Shown here in pieces: positions 1-13,200 of a DNA stretch of 64,000 bases. The position numbers were made by a program, and so were the translations under genes. Origin of the DNA: Glandiceps talaboti. Lineage: Eukaryota > Hemichordata > Enteropneusta > Spengelidae. How positions within the stretch are numbered: the stretch's first letter is position 1; each line of letters starts with the position of its first letter. The DNA is taken from assembly GCF_964340395.1 (NCBI RefSeq), contig NC_135549.1:615501-679500 (forward strand), given 5' to 3'. The notes below the pieces were generated by a model, which did not search any database, had not been told where the DNA came from, and saw only the letters and a list, made by a program, of their open reading frames with translations.

Positions 1-243
1 TTATAGAAATACTTAATTATTAAATGATAAAACTGTGTGTGATTCATGACAGAAATTTTTAAATTTCAGTAATGAGCAGATATTGCTGCCATTTGTGAAA
101 CTTAAATATTGTTTTACTGGCATGGTACGTACTCTTTATAAACACTGCACTAGCTGTATTACTGAAGTACTATTTCTATGATCAGACAACCAACCATATA
201 ATCACTGAAAGTTGTTAAAACATCACTAATTGGTTTTGTATAT
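1..243. other. Intronic sequence, nothing recognised
   Basis: AT-rich sequence upstream of the first array. The ATG7 exon that should precede 4153 was looked for here and up to 4152 and not found, so it probably lies left of the window. Confidence 0.5.
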
Positions 244-674
244 GTCAATTAAGTAGTATAGTAATAAGTTAAAATACCAGTAATTAGATACTGTGTATAT
301 CAATTAGATGTCTATTTTATCTATAAGTAGTATAGTAATAAGTTAAAATACCAATAATTAGATACTGTGTATATATCAATTAGATGTCTATTTTATCTAT
401 AAGTAGTATAGTAATAAGTTAAAATACCAATAATTAGATACTGTGTATATCAATTAGATGTCTATTTTATCTATAAGTAGTATAGTAATAAGTTAAAATA
501 CCAATAATTAGATACTGTGTATATCAATTAGATGTCTATTTTATCTATAAGTAGTATAGTAATAAGTTAAAATACCAATAATTAGATACTGTGTATATCA
601 ATTAGATGTCTATTTTATCTATAAGTAGTAAAGTAATAAGTTAAAATACCAATAATTAGATACTGTGTATATCA
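244..674. repeat. Tandem array, 74-bp unit, about 6 copies
   Basis: Starts of aagtagtatag fall at about 325, 401, 475, 549 and 623, a 74-bp spacing with one 76-bp unit carrying an extra at. Copies are almost identical and end at 674 in non-repeated DNA. Confidence 0.95.
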
Positions 675-943
675 GCTTCTATTCCAATCATTATAAAATT
701 ATCAACATCAAATGGAATGTGTACTAGAACAAGTACAATTATTGTATATTTGGTATATAATTCCACCCTTACAAACTATTTATTTTCATAAATCAATGTG
801 TGATCCTGTGATGAAATATGTGTTACAGTACGTTTTAAGTCCCCTTTGGGATTTGGGCCATTTTTATATGATAAGGAATGGGTTTAATACCAGGACAAGT
901 ACAGCTCATAAAAAAACTGAGACTTGAATGTAGAATTCAACTA

Positions 944-3778
944 CTCATAGTCAAAAAATGTCTAGGAAGCAAATCCAATATTTTCACCACTATCCTGTCA
1001 GCATTGTGAGAGGTGTAGTACAATAGACTATATCCATAAAAGTGCAGACAAGATGTCATCAGCATTGTGAGAGGTGAACTACAATAGACTTTATCCCTGA
1101 CAATGCAGACAAGATGTCATCAGCATTGTGAGAGGTGAACTACAATAGACTATATCCCTGACAATGCAGACAAGATGTTATCAGCATTGTGAAAGGTGTA
1201 GTACAATAGACTATATCCCTGACAATGCAGACAAGATGTCATCAGCATTGTGAAAGGTGTACTACAATAGACTATATCCCTGACAATGCAGACAAGATGT
1301 CATCAGCATTGTGAGAGGTGTACTACAGTAGACTATATCCCTGACAATGCAGACAAGATGTTATCAGCATTGTGAGAGGTGAACTACAATAGACTATATC
1401 CCTGACAATGCAGACAAGATGTTATCAGCATTGTGAGAGGTGAACTACAATAGACTATATCCCTGACAATGCAGACAAGATGTTATCAGCATTGTGAGAG
1501 GTGAACTACAATAGACTATATCCCTGACAATGCAGACAAGATGTTATCAGCATTGTGAAAGGTGTAGTACAATAGACTATATCCCTGACAATGCAGACAA
1601 GATGTTATCAGCATTGTGAGAGGTGAACTACAATAGACTATATCCCTGACAATGCAGACAAGATGTTATCAGCATTGTGAGAGGTGTACTACAGTAGACT
1701 ATATCCCTGACAATGCAGACAAGATGTTATCAGCATTGTGAGAGGTGAACTACAATAGACTATATCCCTGACAATGCAGACAAGATGTTATCAGCATTGT
1801 GAGAGGTGAACTACAATAGACTATATCCCTGACAATGCAGACAAGATGTTATCAGCATTGTGAAAGGTGTAGTACAATAGACTATATCCCTGACAATGCA
1901 GACAAGATGTTATCAGCATTGTGAGAGGTGTACTACAATAGACTATATCCCTGACAATGCAGACAAGATGTTATCAGCATTGTGAAAGGTGTAGTACAAT
2001 AGACTATATCCCTGACAATGCAGACAAGATGTTATCAGCATTGTGAGAGGTGAACTACAATAGACTATATCCCTGACAATGCAGACAAGATGTTATCAGC
2101 ATTGTGAGAGGTGAACTACAATAGACTATATCCCTGACAATGCAGACAAGATGTTATCAGCATTGTGAGAGGTGAACTACAATAGACTATATCCCTGACA
2201 ATGCAGACAAGATGTTATCAGCATTGTGAAAGGTGTAGTACAATAGACTATATCCCTGACAATGCAGACAAGATGTCATCAGTATTGTGAGAGGTGAACT
2301 ACAATAGACTATATCCCTGACAATGCAGACAAGATGTTATCAGCATTGTGAAAGGTGTAGTACAATAGACTATATCCCTCACAATGCAGACAAGATGTCA
2401 TCAGCATTGTGAGAGGTGAACTACAATAGACTATATCCCTGACAATGCAGACAAGATGTCATCAGCATTGTGAAAGGTGTAGTATAATAGACTATATCCC
2501 TGACAATGCAGACAAGATGTCATCAGCATTGTGAAAGGTGTAGTACAATAGACGATATCCCTGACAATGCAGACAAGATGTCATCAGCATTGTGAAAGGT
2601 GTAGTACAATAGACTATATTCGTGACAATGCAGACAAGATGTCATCAGCATTGTGAGAGGTGTACTACAATAGACTATATCCCTGACAATGCAGACAAGA
2701 TGTTATCAGCATTGTGAGAGGTGTACTACAATAGACTATATCCCTGACAATGCAGACAAGATGTCATCAGCATTGTGAAAGGTGTAGTACAATAGACTAT
2801 ATCCCTGACAATGCAGACAAGATGTTATCAGCATTGTGAGAGGTGAACTACAATAGACTATATCCCTGACAATGCAGACAAGATGTTATCAGCATTGTGA
2901 GAGGTGTACTACAATAGACTATATTCGTGACAATGCAGACAAGATGTCACCAGCATTGTGAAAGGTGTAGTACAATAGACTATATCCCTGACAATGCAGA
3001 CAAGATGTTATCAGCATTGTGAGAGGTGTAGTACAATAGACTATATCCCTGACAATGCAGACAAGATGTTATCAGCATTGTGAGAGGTGTACTACAATAG
3101 ACTATATCCCTGACAATGCAGACAAGATGTTATCAGCATTGTGAAAGGTGTACTACAGTAGACTATATCCCTGACAATGCAGACAAGATGTTATCAGCAT
3201 TGTGAGAGGTGTAGTACAATAGACTATATCCCTGACAATGCAGACAAGATGTCATCAGCATTGTGAGAGGTGAACTACAATAGACTATATCCCTGACAAT
3301 GCAGACAAGATGTTATCAGCATTGTGAAAGGTGTACTACAGTAGACTATATCCCTGACAATGCAGACAAGATGTTATCAGCATTGTGAGAGGTGTAGTAC
3401 AATAGACTATATCCCTGACAATGCAGACAAGATGTTATCAGCATTGTGAAAGGTGTACTACAGTAGACTATATCCCTGACAATGCAGACAAGATGTTATC
3501 AGCATTGTGAGAGGTGTAGTACAATAGACTATATCCCTGACAATGCAGACAAGATGTCATCAGCATTGTGAGAGGTGAACTACAATAGACTATATCCCTG
3601 ACAATGCAGACAAGATGTCATCAGCATTGTGAGAGGTGAACTACAATAGACTTTATCCCTGACAATGCAGACAAGATGTCATCAGCATTGTGAAAGGTGT
3701 ACTACAATAGACTATATCCCTGATAATGCAGACAAGATGTTAGTGGGATTTGCTTCCAAGAAATGTTTTGACTCTCAG
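944..3778. mobile_element. TIR element whose body is a 61-bp minisatellite
   Basis: Left end 944-976 (ctcatagtcaaaaaatg, then tctaggaagcaaatcc) and the reverse complement of the right end 3746-3778 agree at 28 of 33 positions. Each end is flanked by the dinucleotide TA (942-943 and 3779-3780). Everything between is the 61-bp array. TIRs with a TA duplication suggest a non-autonomous Tc1/mariner-like MITE, but no transposase is present to prove the superfamily. It sits in an ATG7 intron. Confidence 0.72.
997..3741. repeat. Tandem array, 61-bp unit, about 45 copies
   Basis: The unit core is gcattgtgagaggtg, then actacaatagactatatccc, tgacaatgcagacaagatgt and tatca. Variant positions (gaactac/gtactac/gtagtac, gagagg/gaaagg, ttatc/tcatc) are shuffled among copies, as expected from unequal exchange or gene conversion. 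GCATTGT and ACAATGC in each unit can pair. Confidence 0.97.
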
Positions 3779-3780
3779 TA

Positions 3781-4152
3781 GAAGTATTTGCTAATGAACT
3801 CCATAGTTCATGAACATTCATTCACACTTCTACATGATTGATTGATGAAATGTCTCACATATTTTTCAAATTGTAAAATAAAAGTGATAGAAAGACTGGG
3901 ATGTGTATTATGTACATTTATTTGTTATTTATGAATACTGATTATTTTCATACCGTATATATTGTGGGTGAAATGATTTTAGTTTACCCCTAATAATTTC
4001 ACTTGTCATAACCATCCCTCTCAATCTCATTCATAACACCAAAAGGTTCCTAAGAATTATTTCATTGTATAAAAAAAAATAAAATGTCAAGGCTTATTCA
4101 ACTCGAAGCAGTCAAGTTTTTTGACCAGTTTATACTTGTATATTTTGTATAG
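3781..4152. other. Intronic sequence before ATG7 exon a
   Basis: AT-rich, no repeat or coding signal seen except the acceptor of the exon at 4153. Confidence 0.5.
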
Positions 4153-4210
4153 AATTCCAGTGGTCATGAATTCTCAATACCAATGCCTGGTCACCCTGTC
4201 AACACTTCTG
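4153..4210 (+). CDS. ATG7: ATG7 exon a (IPMPGHPV exon)
   Basis: Short 58-bp exon. The acceptor is ttttgtatag and the donor is gtaagt. It reads [19 protein letters not shown] plus one base. IPMPGHPV is a conserved ATG7 stretch just before the helix that opens the next exon. The split codon (g|aa) joins exactly to the exon at 15304, giving S-E-A-T-L-E-Q, which confirms the assignment although the exon is small and follows a satellite-filled region. Confidence 0.9.
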
Positions 4211-7200
4211 GTAAGTAGATCAAGTCAAACACATTTTATTCAAAATTTTGCAAAATTTTGGGCAATTGAAATTTTTTGCCATTTGCTTGCTTTCTGTCGT
4301 AAGTTGTCACTTTTGTTCAATCTGTATTTCTTCTATTTTCAAACATTCCCTCATCAATAATTCAAACCATAATTTACAAACGACAGATGCAGGAATTCTG
4401 TACTGTTTAGTAAACGTCAAAACCATCGTGAGAAAAAATGCCAGTGTCATTGGCAGACCTTATGGAATGAAAACTAATAGATGTCAGGGTTGAAAGCCGG
4501 GTAGGATCAAAACTGGTCATCTTCAAACTGATAAAATGATTTATATAGGCAGGAATTCCACAGGAGTAGAATTCATTTAAACATCATAATTCAATATATC
4601 ATTTCACTACTAAAAGCAAGAAATACTGCAGTAATGATAGATTGTCTTGACAAGGCTTTCAAAGAAGGGTTATGTTGCATGTGTGAATTGTGTTGAGAAC
4701 TTATAGAGGAGATATTAATAGTATATGTTGAATTGGATGGTCATACCACAAATGGTGAAGTAGAAACAGTAGGAGATAGCCTCGTGTTGTCTGTCATTAT
4801 GTGCTGTTAACTTTGTTTCACATATGCTACAGATGACATATACTTGGTATTTATTTATACATGTACAACCATTGTAGAACAGATCTTAATACTTGCCTGT
4901 ACCTGGAAAACATTGCACCAGAAAAAAACCAAGTTTGCTTAATAAATGCATTGTATCATACTCAGCATTGTCTGTATATGTGTGTACTGTGTTCATACTC
5001 AGCATTGTCTGTATATGTGTATGTACTGTGTTGATACTCAGCATTGTCTGTATATGTGTATGTACTGTGTTGATACTCAGCATTGTCTGTATATGTGTGT
5101 ACTGTGTTCATACTCAGCATTGTCTGTATATGTGTGTACTGTGTTCATACTCAGCATTGTCTGTATATGTACTGTGTTCATACTCGGCATTGTCTGTATG
5201 TATGTACGTACTGTGTTCATACTCAGCATTGTCTGTATATGTACTGTGTTCATACTCGGCATTGTCTGTATATGTGTATGTACTGTGTTCATACTCAGCA
5301 TTGTCTGTATATGTGTATGTACTGTGTTCATACTCAGCATTGTCTGTATGTATGTATGTATGTATGTATGTATGTATGTATGTATGTATGTATGTATGTA
5401 TGTATGTATGTACGTACTGTGTACATACTCAGCATTGTCTGTGTGTACTGTGTTGATACTCAGCATTGTCTGTATATGTGTATGTACTGTGTTCATACTC
5501 AGCATTGTCTATATGTACTGTGTTCATACTCAGCATTGTCTGTATATGTATGTATGTATGTACTGTGTTCATACTCAGCATTGTCTGTATGTGTATGTAC
5601 TGTGTTCATACTCAGCATTGTCTGTATGTGTATGTACTGTGTTCATACTCAGCATTGTCTATATGTGTATGTATGTATGTACTGTGTACATACTCAGCAT
5701 TGTCTGTATGTGTATGTATGTATGTACTGTGTTCATACTCAGCATTGTCTGTCTGTACTGTGTTGATACTCAGCATTGTCTGTATATGTGTGTACTGTGT
5801 TGATACTCAGCATTGTCTGTATATGTATATGTACTGTGTTCATACTCAGCATTGTCTGTATATGTGTATGTACTTTGTTCATACTCAGCATTGTCTGTAT
5901 GTATGTACGTATTGTGTTCATACTCAGCATAATTGTCTGTATGTGTGTGTACTGTGTTCATACTCAGCATTGTCTGTATATGTCTGTACTGTGTTCATAC
6001 TCAGCATTGTCTGTATGTGTGTATGTGTACTGTGTTCATACTCAGCATTGTCTGTATGTCTGTATGTGTGTATGTACTGTGTACATACTCAGCATTGTCT
6101 GTATGTGTATGTATGTATGTACTGTGTTCATACTCAGCATTGTCTGTCTGTACTGTGTTGATACTCAGCATTGTCTGTATGTGTGTATGTACTGTGTTCA
6201 TACTCAGCATTGTCTGTATATGTACTGTGTTCATACTCAGCATTGTCTGTATATGTGTATGTACTGTGTTCATACTCGGCATTGTCTGTATGTATGTACG
6301 TACTGTGTTCATACTCAGCATTGTCTGTATATGTACTGTGTTCATACTCGGCATTGTCTGTATGTATGTACGTACTGTGTTCATACTCAGCATTGTCTGT
6401 ATGTGTGTATATGTACTGTGTTCATACTCAGCATTGTCTGTATATGTGTATGTACTGTGTTCATACTCAGCATTGTCTGTATATGTGTGTACTGTGTTGA
6501 TACTCAGCATTGTCTGTATGTATGTACGTACTGTGTTCATACTCAGCATTGTCTGTATGTGTGTATATGTACTGTGTTCATACTCGGCATTGTCTGTATG
6601 TATGTACGTACTGTGTTCATACTCAGCATTGTCTGTATATGTACTGTGTTCATACTCGGCATTGTCTGTATGTATGTACGTACTGTGTTCATACTCAGCA
6701 TTGTCTGTATGTGTGTATATGTACTGTGTTCATACTCAGCATTGTCTGTATGTATGTACGTACTGTGTTCATACTCAGCATTGTCTGTATGTGTGTATAT
6801 GTACTGTGTTCATACTCGGCATTGTCTGTATGTATGTACGTACTGTGTTCATACTCAGCATTGTCTGTATATGTACTGTGTTCATACTCGGCATTGTCTG
6901 TATGTATGTACGTACTGTGTTCATACTCAGCATTGTCTGTATATGTATGTACGTACTGTGTTCATACTCAGCATTGTCTGTATGTGTATGTATGTACTGT
7001 GTTCATACTCAGCATTGTCTGTATATGTATGTACGTACTGTGTTCATACTCAGCATTGTCTGTATGTGTATGTATGTACTGTGTTGATACTCAGCATTGT
7101 CTGTATGTACGTACTGTGTTCATACTCAGCATTGTCTGTATGTGTGTATATGTACTGTGTTCATACTCAGCATTGTCTGTATGTGTATGTGTACTGTGTT

Positions 7201-10200
7201 CATACTCAGCATTGTCTGTATGTGTGTATGTACTGTGATGATCATACTCACCATTGTCTGTATATGTACTGTGATGATACTCAGCATTGTCTGTATGTGT
7301 ATGTGTACTGTGTTCATACTCAGCATTGTCTGTATATGTGTATGTACTGTGTTCATACTCAGCATTGTCTGTATATGTGTATGTGTGTCTGTACTGTGTT
7401 CATACTCAGCATTGTCTGTATGTGTGTATGTACTGTGATGATCATACTCACCATTGTCTGTATATGTGTATGTACTGTGTTCATACTCAGCATTGTCTGT
7501 ATATGTGTATGTACTGTGATGATCATACTCACCATTGTCTGTATGTGTGTATATGTACTGTGTTCATACTCAGCATTGTCTGTATGTGTATGTGTACTGT
7601 GTTCATACTCAGCATTGTCTGTATATGTGTATGTACTGTGTTCATACTCAGCATTGTCTGTATATGTGTATGTGTGTCTGTACTGTGTTCATACTCAGCA
7701 TTGTCTGTATGTGTGTATGTACTGTGATGATCATACTCACCATTGTTTGTATATGTGTATGTACTGTGTTCATACTCAGCATTGTCTGTATATGTGTATG
7801 TACTGTGATGATCATACTCACCATTGTCTGTATATGTGTATGTACTGTGATGATCATACTCACCATTGTCTGTATATGTATATGTACTGTGTTCATACTC
7901 ACCATTGTCTGTATATGTGTACGTACTGTGTTCATACTCAGCATTGTCTGTATATGTGTACGTACTGTGTTCATACTCAGCATTGTCTGTATATGTACTG
8001 TGATGATCATACTCACCATTGTCTGTATGTACGTACTGTGTTCGTACTCAGCATTGTCTGTATGTGTGTATGTACTGTATTGATACGCAGCATTGTCTGT
8101 ATATATGTGTGTACTGTGTTCATACTCAGCATTGTCTGTATATGTGTGTACTGTGTTCATACTCAGCATTGTCTGTATATGTACTGTGTTCGTACTCAGC
8201 ATTGTCTGTATGTGTGTATGTATACTGTATTGATACTCAGCATTGTCTGTATATGTGTATGTACTGTGTTGATACTCAGCATTGTCTGTATATATGTGTA
8301 TGTACTGTGTTCATACTCAGCATTGTCTGTATGTGTGTATGTACTGTGTTCATACTCAGCATTGTCTGTATATGTGTATGTACTGTGTTGATACTCAGCA
8401 TTGTCTGTATGTATGTACGTACTGTGTTCATACTCAGCATTGTCTGTATATGTGTATGTACTGTGTTCATACTCAGCATTGTCTGTATATGTGTATGTAC
8501 TGTGTTGATACTCAGCATTGTCTGTATATGTGTGTACTGTGTTCATACTCAGCATTGTCTGTATATGTGTATGTACTGTGTTCATACTCAGCATTGTCTG
8601 TATATGTACTGTGTTCATACTCAGCATTGTCTATATGTGTATGTATGTATGTACTGTGTACATACTCAGCATTGTCTATATGTGTATGTACTGTGTTCAT
8701 ATTCAGCATTGTCTATATGTACTGTGTTCATACTCAGCATTGTCTGTATATGTGTATGTATGTATGTACTGTGTACATACTCAGCATTGTCTGTATGTGT
8801 ATGTATGTATGTACTGTGTTCATACTCAGCATTGTCTGTCTGTACTGTGTTGATACTCAGCATTGTCTGTATATGTGTGTACTGTGTTCATACTCAGCAT
8901 TGTCTGTATATGTGTATGTACTGTGTTCATACTCAGCATTGTCTATATGTACTGTGTTCATACTCAGCATTGTCTGTATATGTGTATGTACTGTGTTGAT
9001 ACTCAGCATTGTCTGTATGTATGTATGTATGTATGTATGTATGTATGTATGTATGTATGTATGTATGTACGTACTGTGTACATACTCAGCATTGTCTGTG
9101 TGTACTGTGTTGATACTCAGCATTGTCTGTATATGTGTGTACTGTGTTGATACTCAGCATTGTCTGTATGTGTATGTACTGTGTTCATACTCAGCATTGT
9201 CTATATGTGTATGTATGTATGTACTGTGTACATACTCAGCATTGTCTGTATGTGTATGTATGTATGTACTGTGTTCATACTCAGCATTGTCTGTCTGTAC
9301 TGTGTTGATACTCAGCATTGTCTGTATATGTGTGTACTGTGTTCATACTCAGCATTGTCTGTATATGTGTATGTACTGTGTTGATACTCAGCATTGTCTG
9401 TATGTATGTATGTATGTATGTATGTATGTATGTATGTATGTATGTATGTACGTACTGTGTACATACTCAGCATTGTCTGTGTGTACTGTGTTGATACTCA
9501 GCATTGTCTGTATATGTGTGTACTGTGTTGATACTCAGCATTGTCTGTATGTGTATGTACTGTGTTCATACTCAGCATTGTCTATATGTGTATGTATGTA
9601 TGTACTGTGTACATACTCAGCATTGTCTGTATGTGTATGTATGTATGTACTGTGTTCATACTCAGCATTGTCTGTCTGTACTGTGTTGATACTCAGCATT
9701 GTCTGTATATGTGTGTACTGTGTTCATACTCAGCATTGTCTGTATATGTACTGTGTTCATACTCAGCATTGTCTGTATATGTGTATGTACTTTGTTCATA
9801 CTCAGCATTGTCTGTATGTATGTACGTACTGTGTTCATACTCAGCATAATTGTCTGTATGTGTATGTCTGTCTGTACTGTGTTCATACTCAGCATTGTCT
9901 GTATGTGTGTATGTGTACTGTGTTCATACTCAGCATTGTCTGTATGTATGTATGTACTGTGTTCATACTCGGCATTGTCTGTATGTATGTACTGTGTTCA
10001 TACTCGGCATTGTCTGTATGTACGTACTGTGTTCATACTCAGCATTGTCTGTATGTGTGTATATGTACTGTGTTCATACTCAGCATTGTCTGTATATGTG
10101 TACGTACTGTGTTGATCATACTCACCATTGTCTGTATATGTGTATGTATGTACGTACTGTGTTGATACTCAGCATTGTCTGTATGTGTGTATGTACTGTG

Positions 10201-13200
10201 TTGATACTCAGCATTGTCTGTATGTCTGTATGTACTGTGTTGATACTCAGCATTGTCTGTATGTGTACTGTGTTCATACTCAGCATTGTCTGTATATGTG
10301 TACGTACTGTGTTGATACTCAGCATTGTCTGTATATATGTATGTACTGTGTTGATACTCAGCATTGTCTGTATGTATGTACGTACTGTGTTCATACTCAG
10401 CATTGTCTGTATATATGTATGTACTGTGTTGATACTCAGCATTGTCTGTATATATGTATGTACTGTGTTCATACTCAGCATTGTCTGTATATGTGTGTAC
10501 TGTGTTCATACTCACCATTGTCTGTATATGTGTATGTACTGTGTTCATACTCAGCATTGTCTGTATATGTGTATGTACTGTGTTGATACTCAGCATTGTC
10601 TGTATGTGTGTATGTACTGTGTTGATACTCAGCATTGTCTGTATATGTGTATGTACTGTGTTCATACTCAGCATTGTCTGTATATGTGTATGTACTGTGT
10701 TGATACTCAGCATTGTCTGTATGTATGTACGTACTGTGTTGATACTCAGCATTGTCTGTATCATCCAGTATGTGTATGTACTGTGTTTGATGCAATGTAT
10801 CAATCAACTCTCTGACATCTGAGGAAGGAGGCTGTATGTCTCTGAAAGCTTAAATTAAAAATTTATCAACAGTTAATCTGAAAATTACTACTATACCATA
10901 TAGTGTTTTCAATGTATCATCAAAACTGATGATACATTGAAAACTGTGTCTACATTTTGTAGACTGTGATTATGCTATTGTAACATATTTTTGGGGGCCT
11001 AGATCCAGTCATGTGGGGATTTTTGCTCTCATCATTTCATTAAAACATTCACGGAACTCATCATTCCATTAAAACATTCACAATGTTGTATTGGAACTCA
11101 TCACACAGTTAAAACATTCACAATGTTGTATTGGAACTCATCATTCCATTAAAACATTCACAATGTTGTATTGGAACTCATCATTCCATTAAAACATTCA
11201 CAATGTTGTATTGGAACTCATCACACAGTTAAAACATTCACAATGTTGTATTGGAACTCATCACACAGTTAAAACATTCACAATGTTGTATTGGAACTCA
11301 TCACACAGTTAAAACATTCACAATGTTGTATTGGAACTCATCATTCCATTAAAACATTCACAATGTTGTATTGGAACTCATCACACAGTTAAAACATTCA
11401 CAATGTTGTATTGGAACTCATCATGCAGTTAAAACATTCACAATGTTGTATTGGAACTCATCACACAGTTAAAACATTCACAATGTTGTATTGGAACTCA
11501 TCACGCAGTTAAAACATTCACAATGTTGTATTGGAACTCATCACGCAGTTAAAACATTCACAATGTTGTATTGGAACTCATCACACAGTTAAAACAATCA
11601 CAATGTTGTAGGGGAACTCATCACGCAGTTAAAACATTCACAATGTTGTATTGGAACTCATCATGCAGTTAAAACATTCACAATGTTGTAGGGGAACTCA
11701 TCACGCAGTTAAAACATTCACAGTGTTGTATTGGAACTCATCATGCAGTTAAAACATTCACAGTGTTGTAGGGGAACTCATCACGCAGTTAAAACATTCA
11801 CAATGTTGTAGGGGAACTCATCACACAGTTAAAACAATCACAATGTTGTAGGGGAACTCATCATGCAGTTAAAACATTCACAGTGTTGTAGGGGAACTCA
11901 TCATGCAGTTAAAACATTCACAATGTTGTAGGGGAACTCATCACGCAGTTAAAACATTCACAATGTTGTAGGGGAACTCATCACACAGTTAAAACATTCA
12001 CAATGTTGTATTGGAACTCATCATGCAGTTAAAACATTCACAATGTTGTAGGGGAACTCATCATGCAGTTAAAACATTCACAATGTTGTATTGGAACTCA
12101 TCATGCAGTTAAAACATTCACAATGTTGTAGGGGAACTCATCATGCAGTTAAAACATTCACAATGTTGTATTGGAACTCATCATGCAGTTAAAACATTCA
12201 CAATGTTGTAGGGGAACTCATCATGCAGTTAAAACATTCACAATGTTGTATTGGAACTCATCATGCAGTTAAAACATTCACAGTGTTGTAGGGGAACTCA
12301 TCACGCAGTTAAAACATTCACAATGTTGTAGGGGAACTCATCACGCAGTTAAAACATTCACAATGTTGTATTGGAACTCATCATGCAGTTAAAACATTCA
12401 CAGTGTTGTAGGGGAACTCATCACGCAGTTAAAACATTCACAATGTTGTAGGGGAACTCATCACACAGTTAAAACAATCACAATGTTGTAGGGGAACTCA
12501 TCACGCAGTTAAAACATTCACAATGTTGTAGGGGAACTCTTCACGCAGTTAAAACATTCACAATGTTGTAGGGGAACTCATCACACAGTTAAAACATTCA
12601 CAATGTTGTCGTGGAACTCTTCACGCAGTTAAAACATTCACAATGTTGTAGGGGAACTCATCACGCAGTTAAAACATTCACAATGTTGTAGGGGAACTCT
12701 TCACACAGTTAAAACATTCACAATGTTGTAGTGGAACTCTTCACACAGTTAAAACATTCACAATGTTGTAGTGGAACTCATCACACAGTTAAAACATTCA
12801 CAATGTTGTAGGGAATGGCAAGACAAGATTCCTCACATGACTGGATTCTAGACTAGACTTATTGGTACCCACATCAATGAAATTTTAAACAACTGCTGCT
12901 GGTAAAATGTTATCCATATAGATTGAAGGCAATGCTACATGAGTTCTCCATATGAAGGGGGGGGGGGAGTGATTATAATTTATCATATTTATAATGTAGT
13001 GTAATGAAATGTAGTAAACTGATTGCTCATTTTGGATTTTGAATGAATTATTTACAGGAAAAGTTATATCTTGATTATTGATAGTCACAAATTATGGTAC
13101 AATGTAGCATTTTGTCATTCACTGGACTAGCTCATATCTTAGACTTGCTGATGGGCGATGGGGTTGAAATAAATGAATGTTTGGTATAGGTTTGGTGATG

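Noticed and set aside
997-3741. CRISPR-like regular repeats (also the other arrays)
   Set aside because: Units are directly adjacent with no unique spacers, and the DNA is from an animal nucleus.
5776-8391. 871-codon open frame, and other long frames in 4893-10822 on both strands
   Set aside because: They translate the satellite in several frames ([23 protein letters not shown]) with equal quality, have no splice or start context and follow the repeat limits.
4886-10800. TIRs around the 5.8-kb array
   Set aside because: Edges share atgcattgtatcat-like words, but these are direct or weakly palindromic and do not make a convincing terminal inverted repeat.
10816-10850. Hammerhead-ribozyme-like string ctgagga ... 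tgaaag with a 5-bp hairpin between
   Set aside because: The core CUGANGA and GAAA are present, but stem II has an asymmetric bulge and I could not find convincing stems I and III or a cleavage triplet in place.
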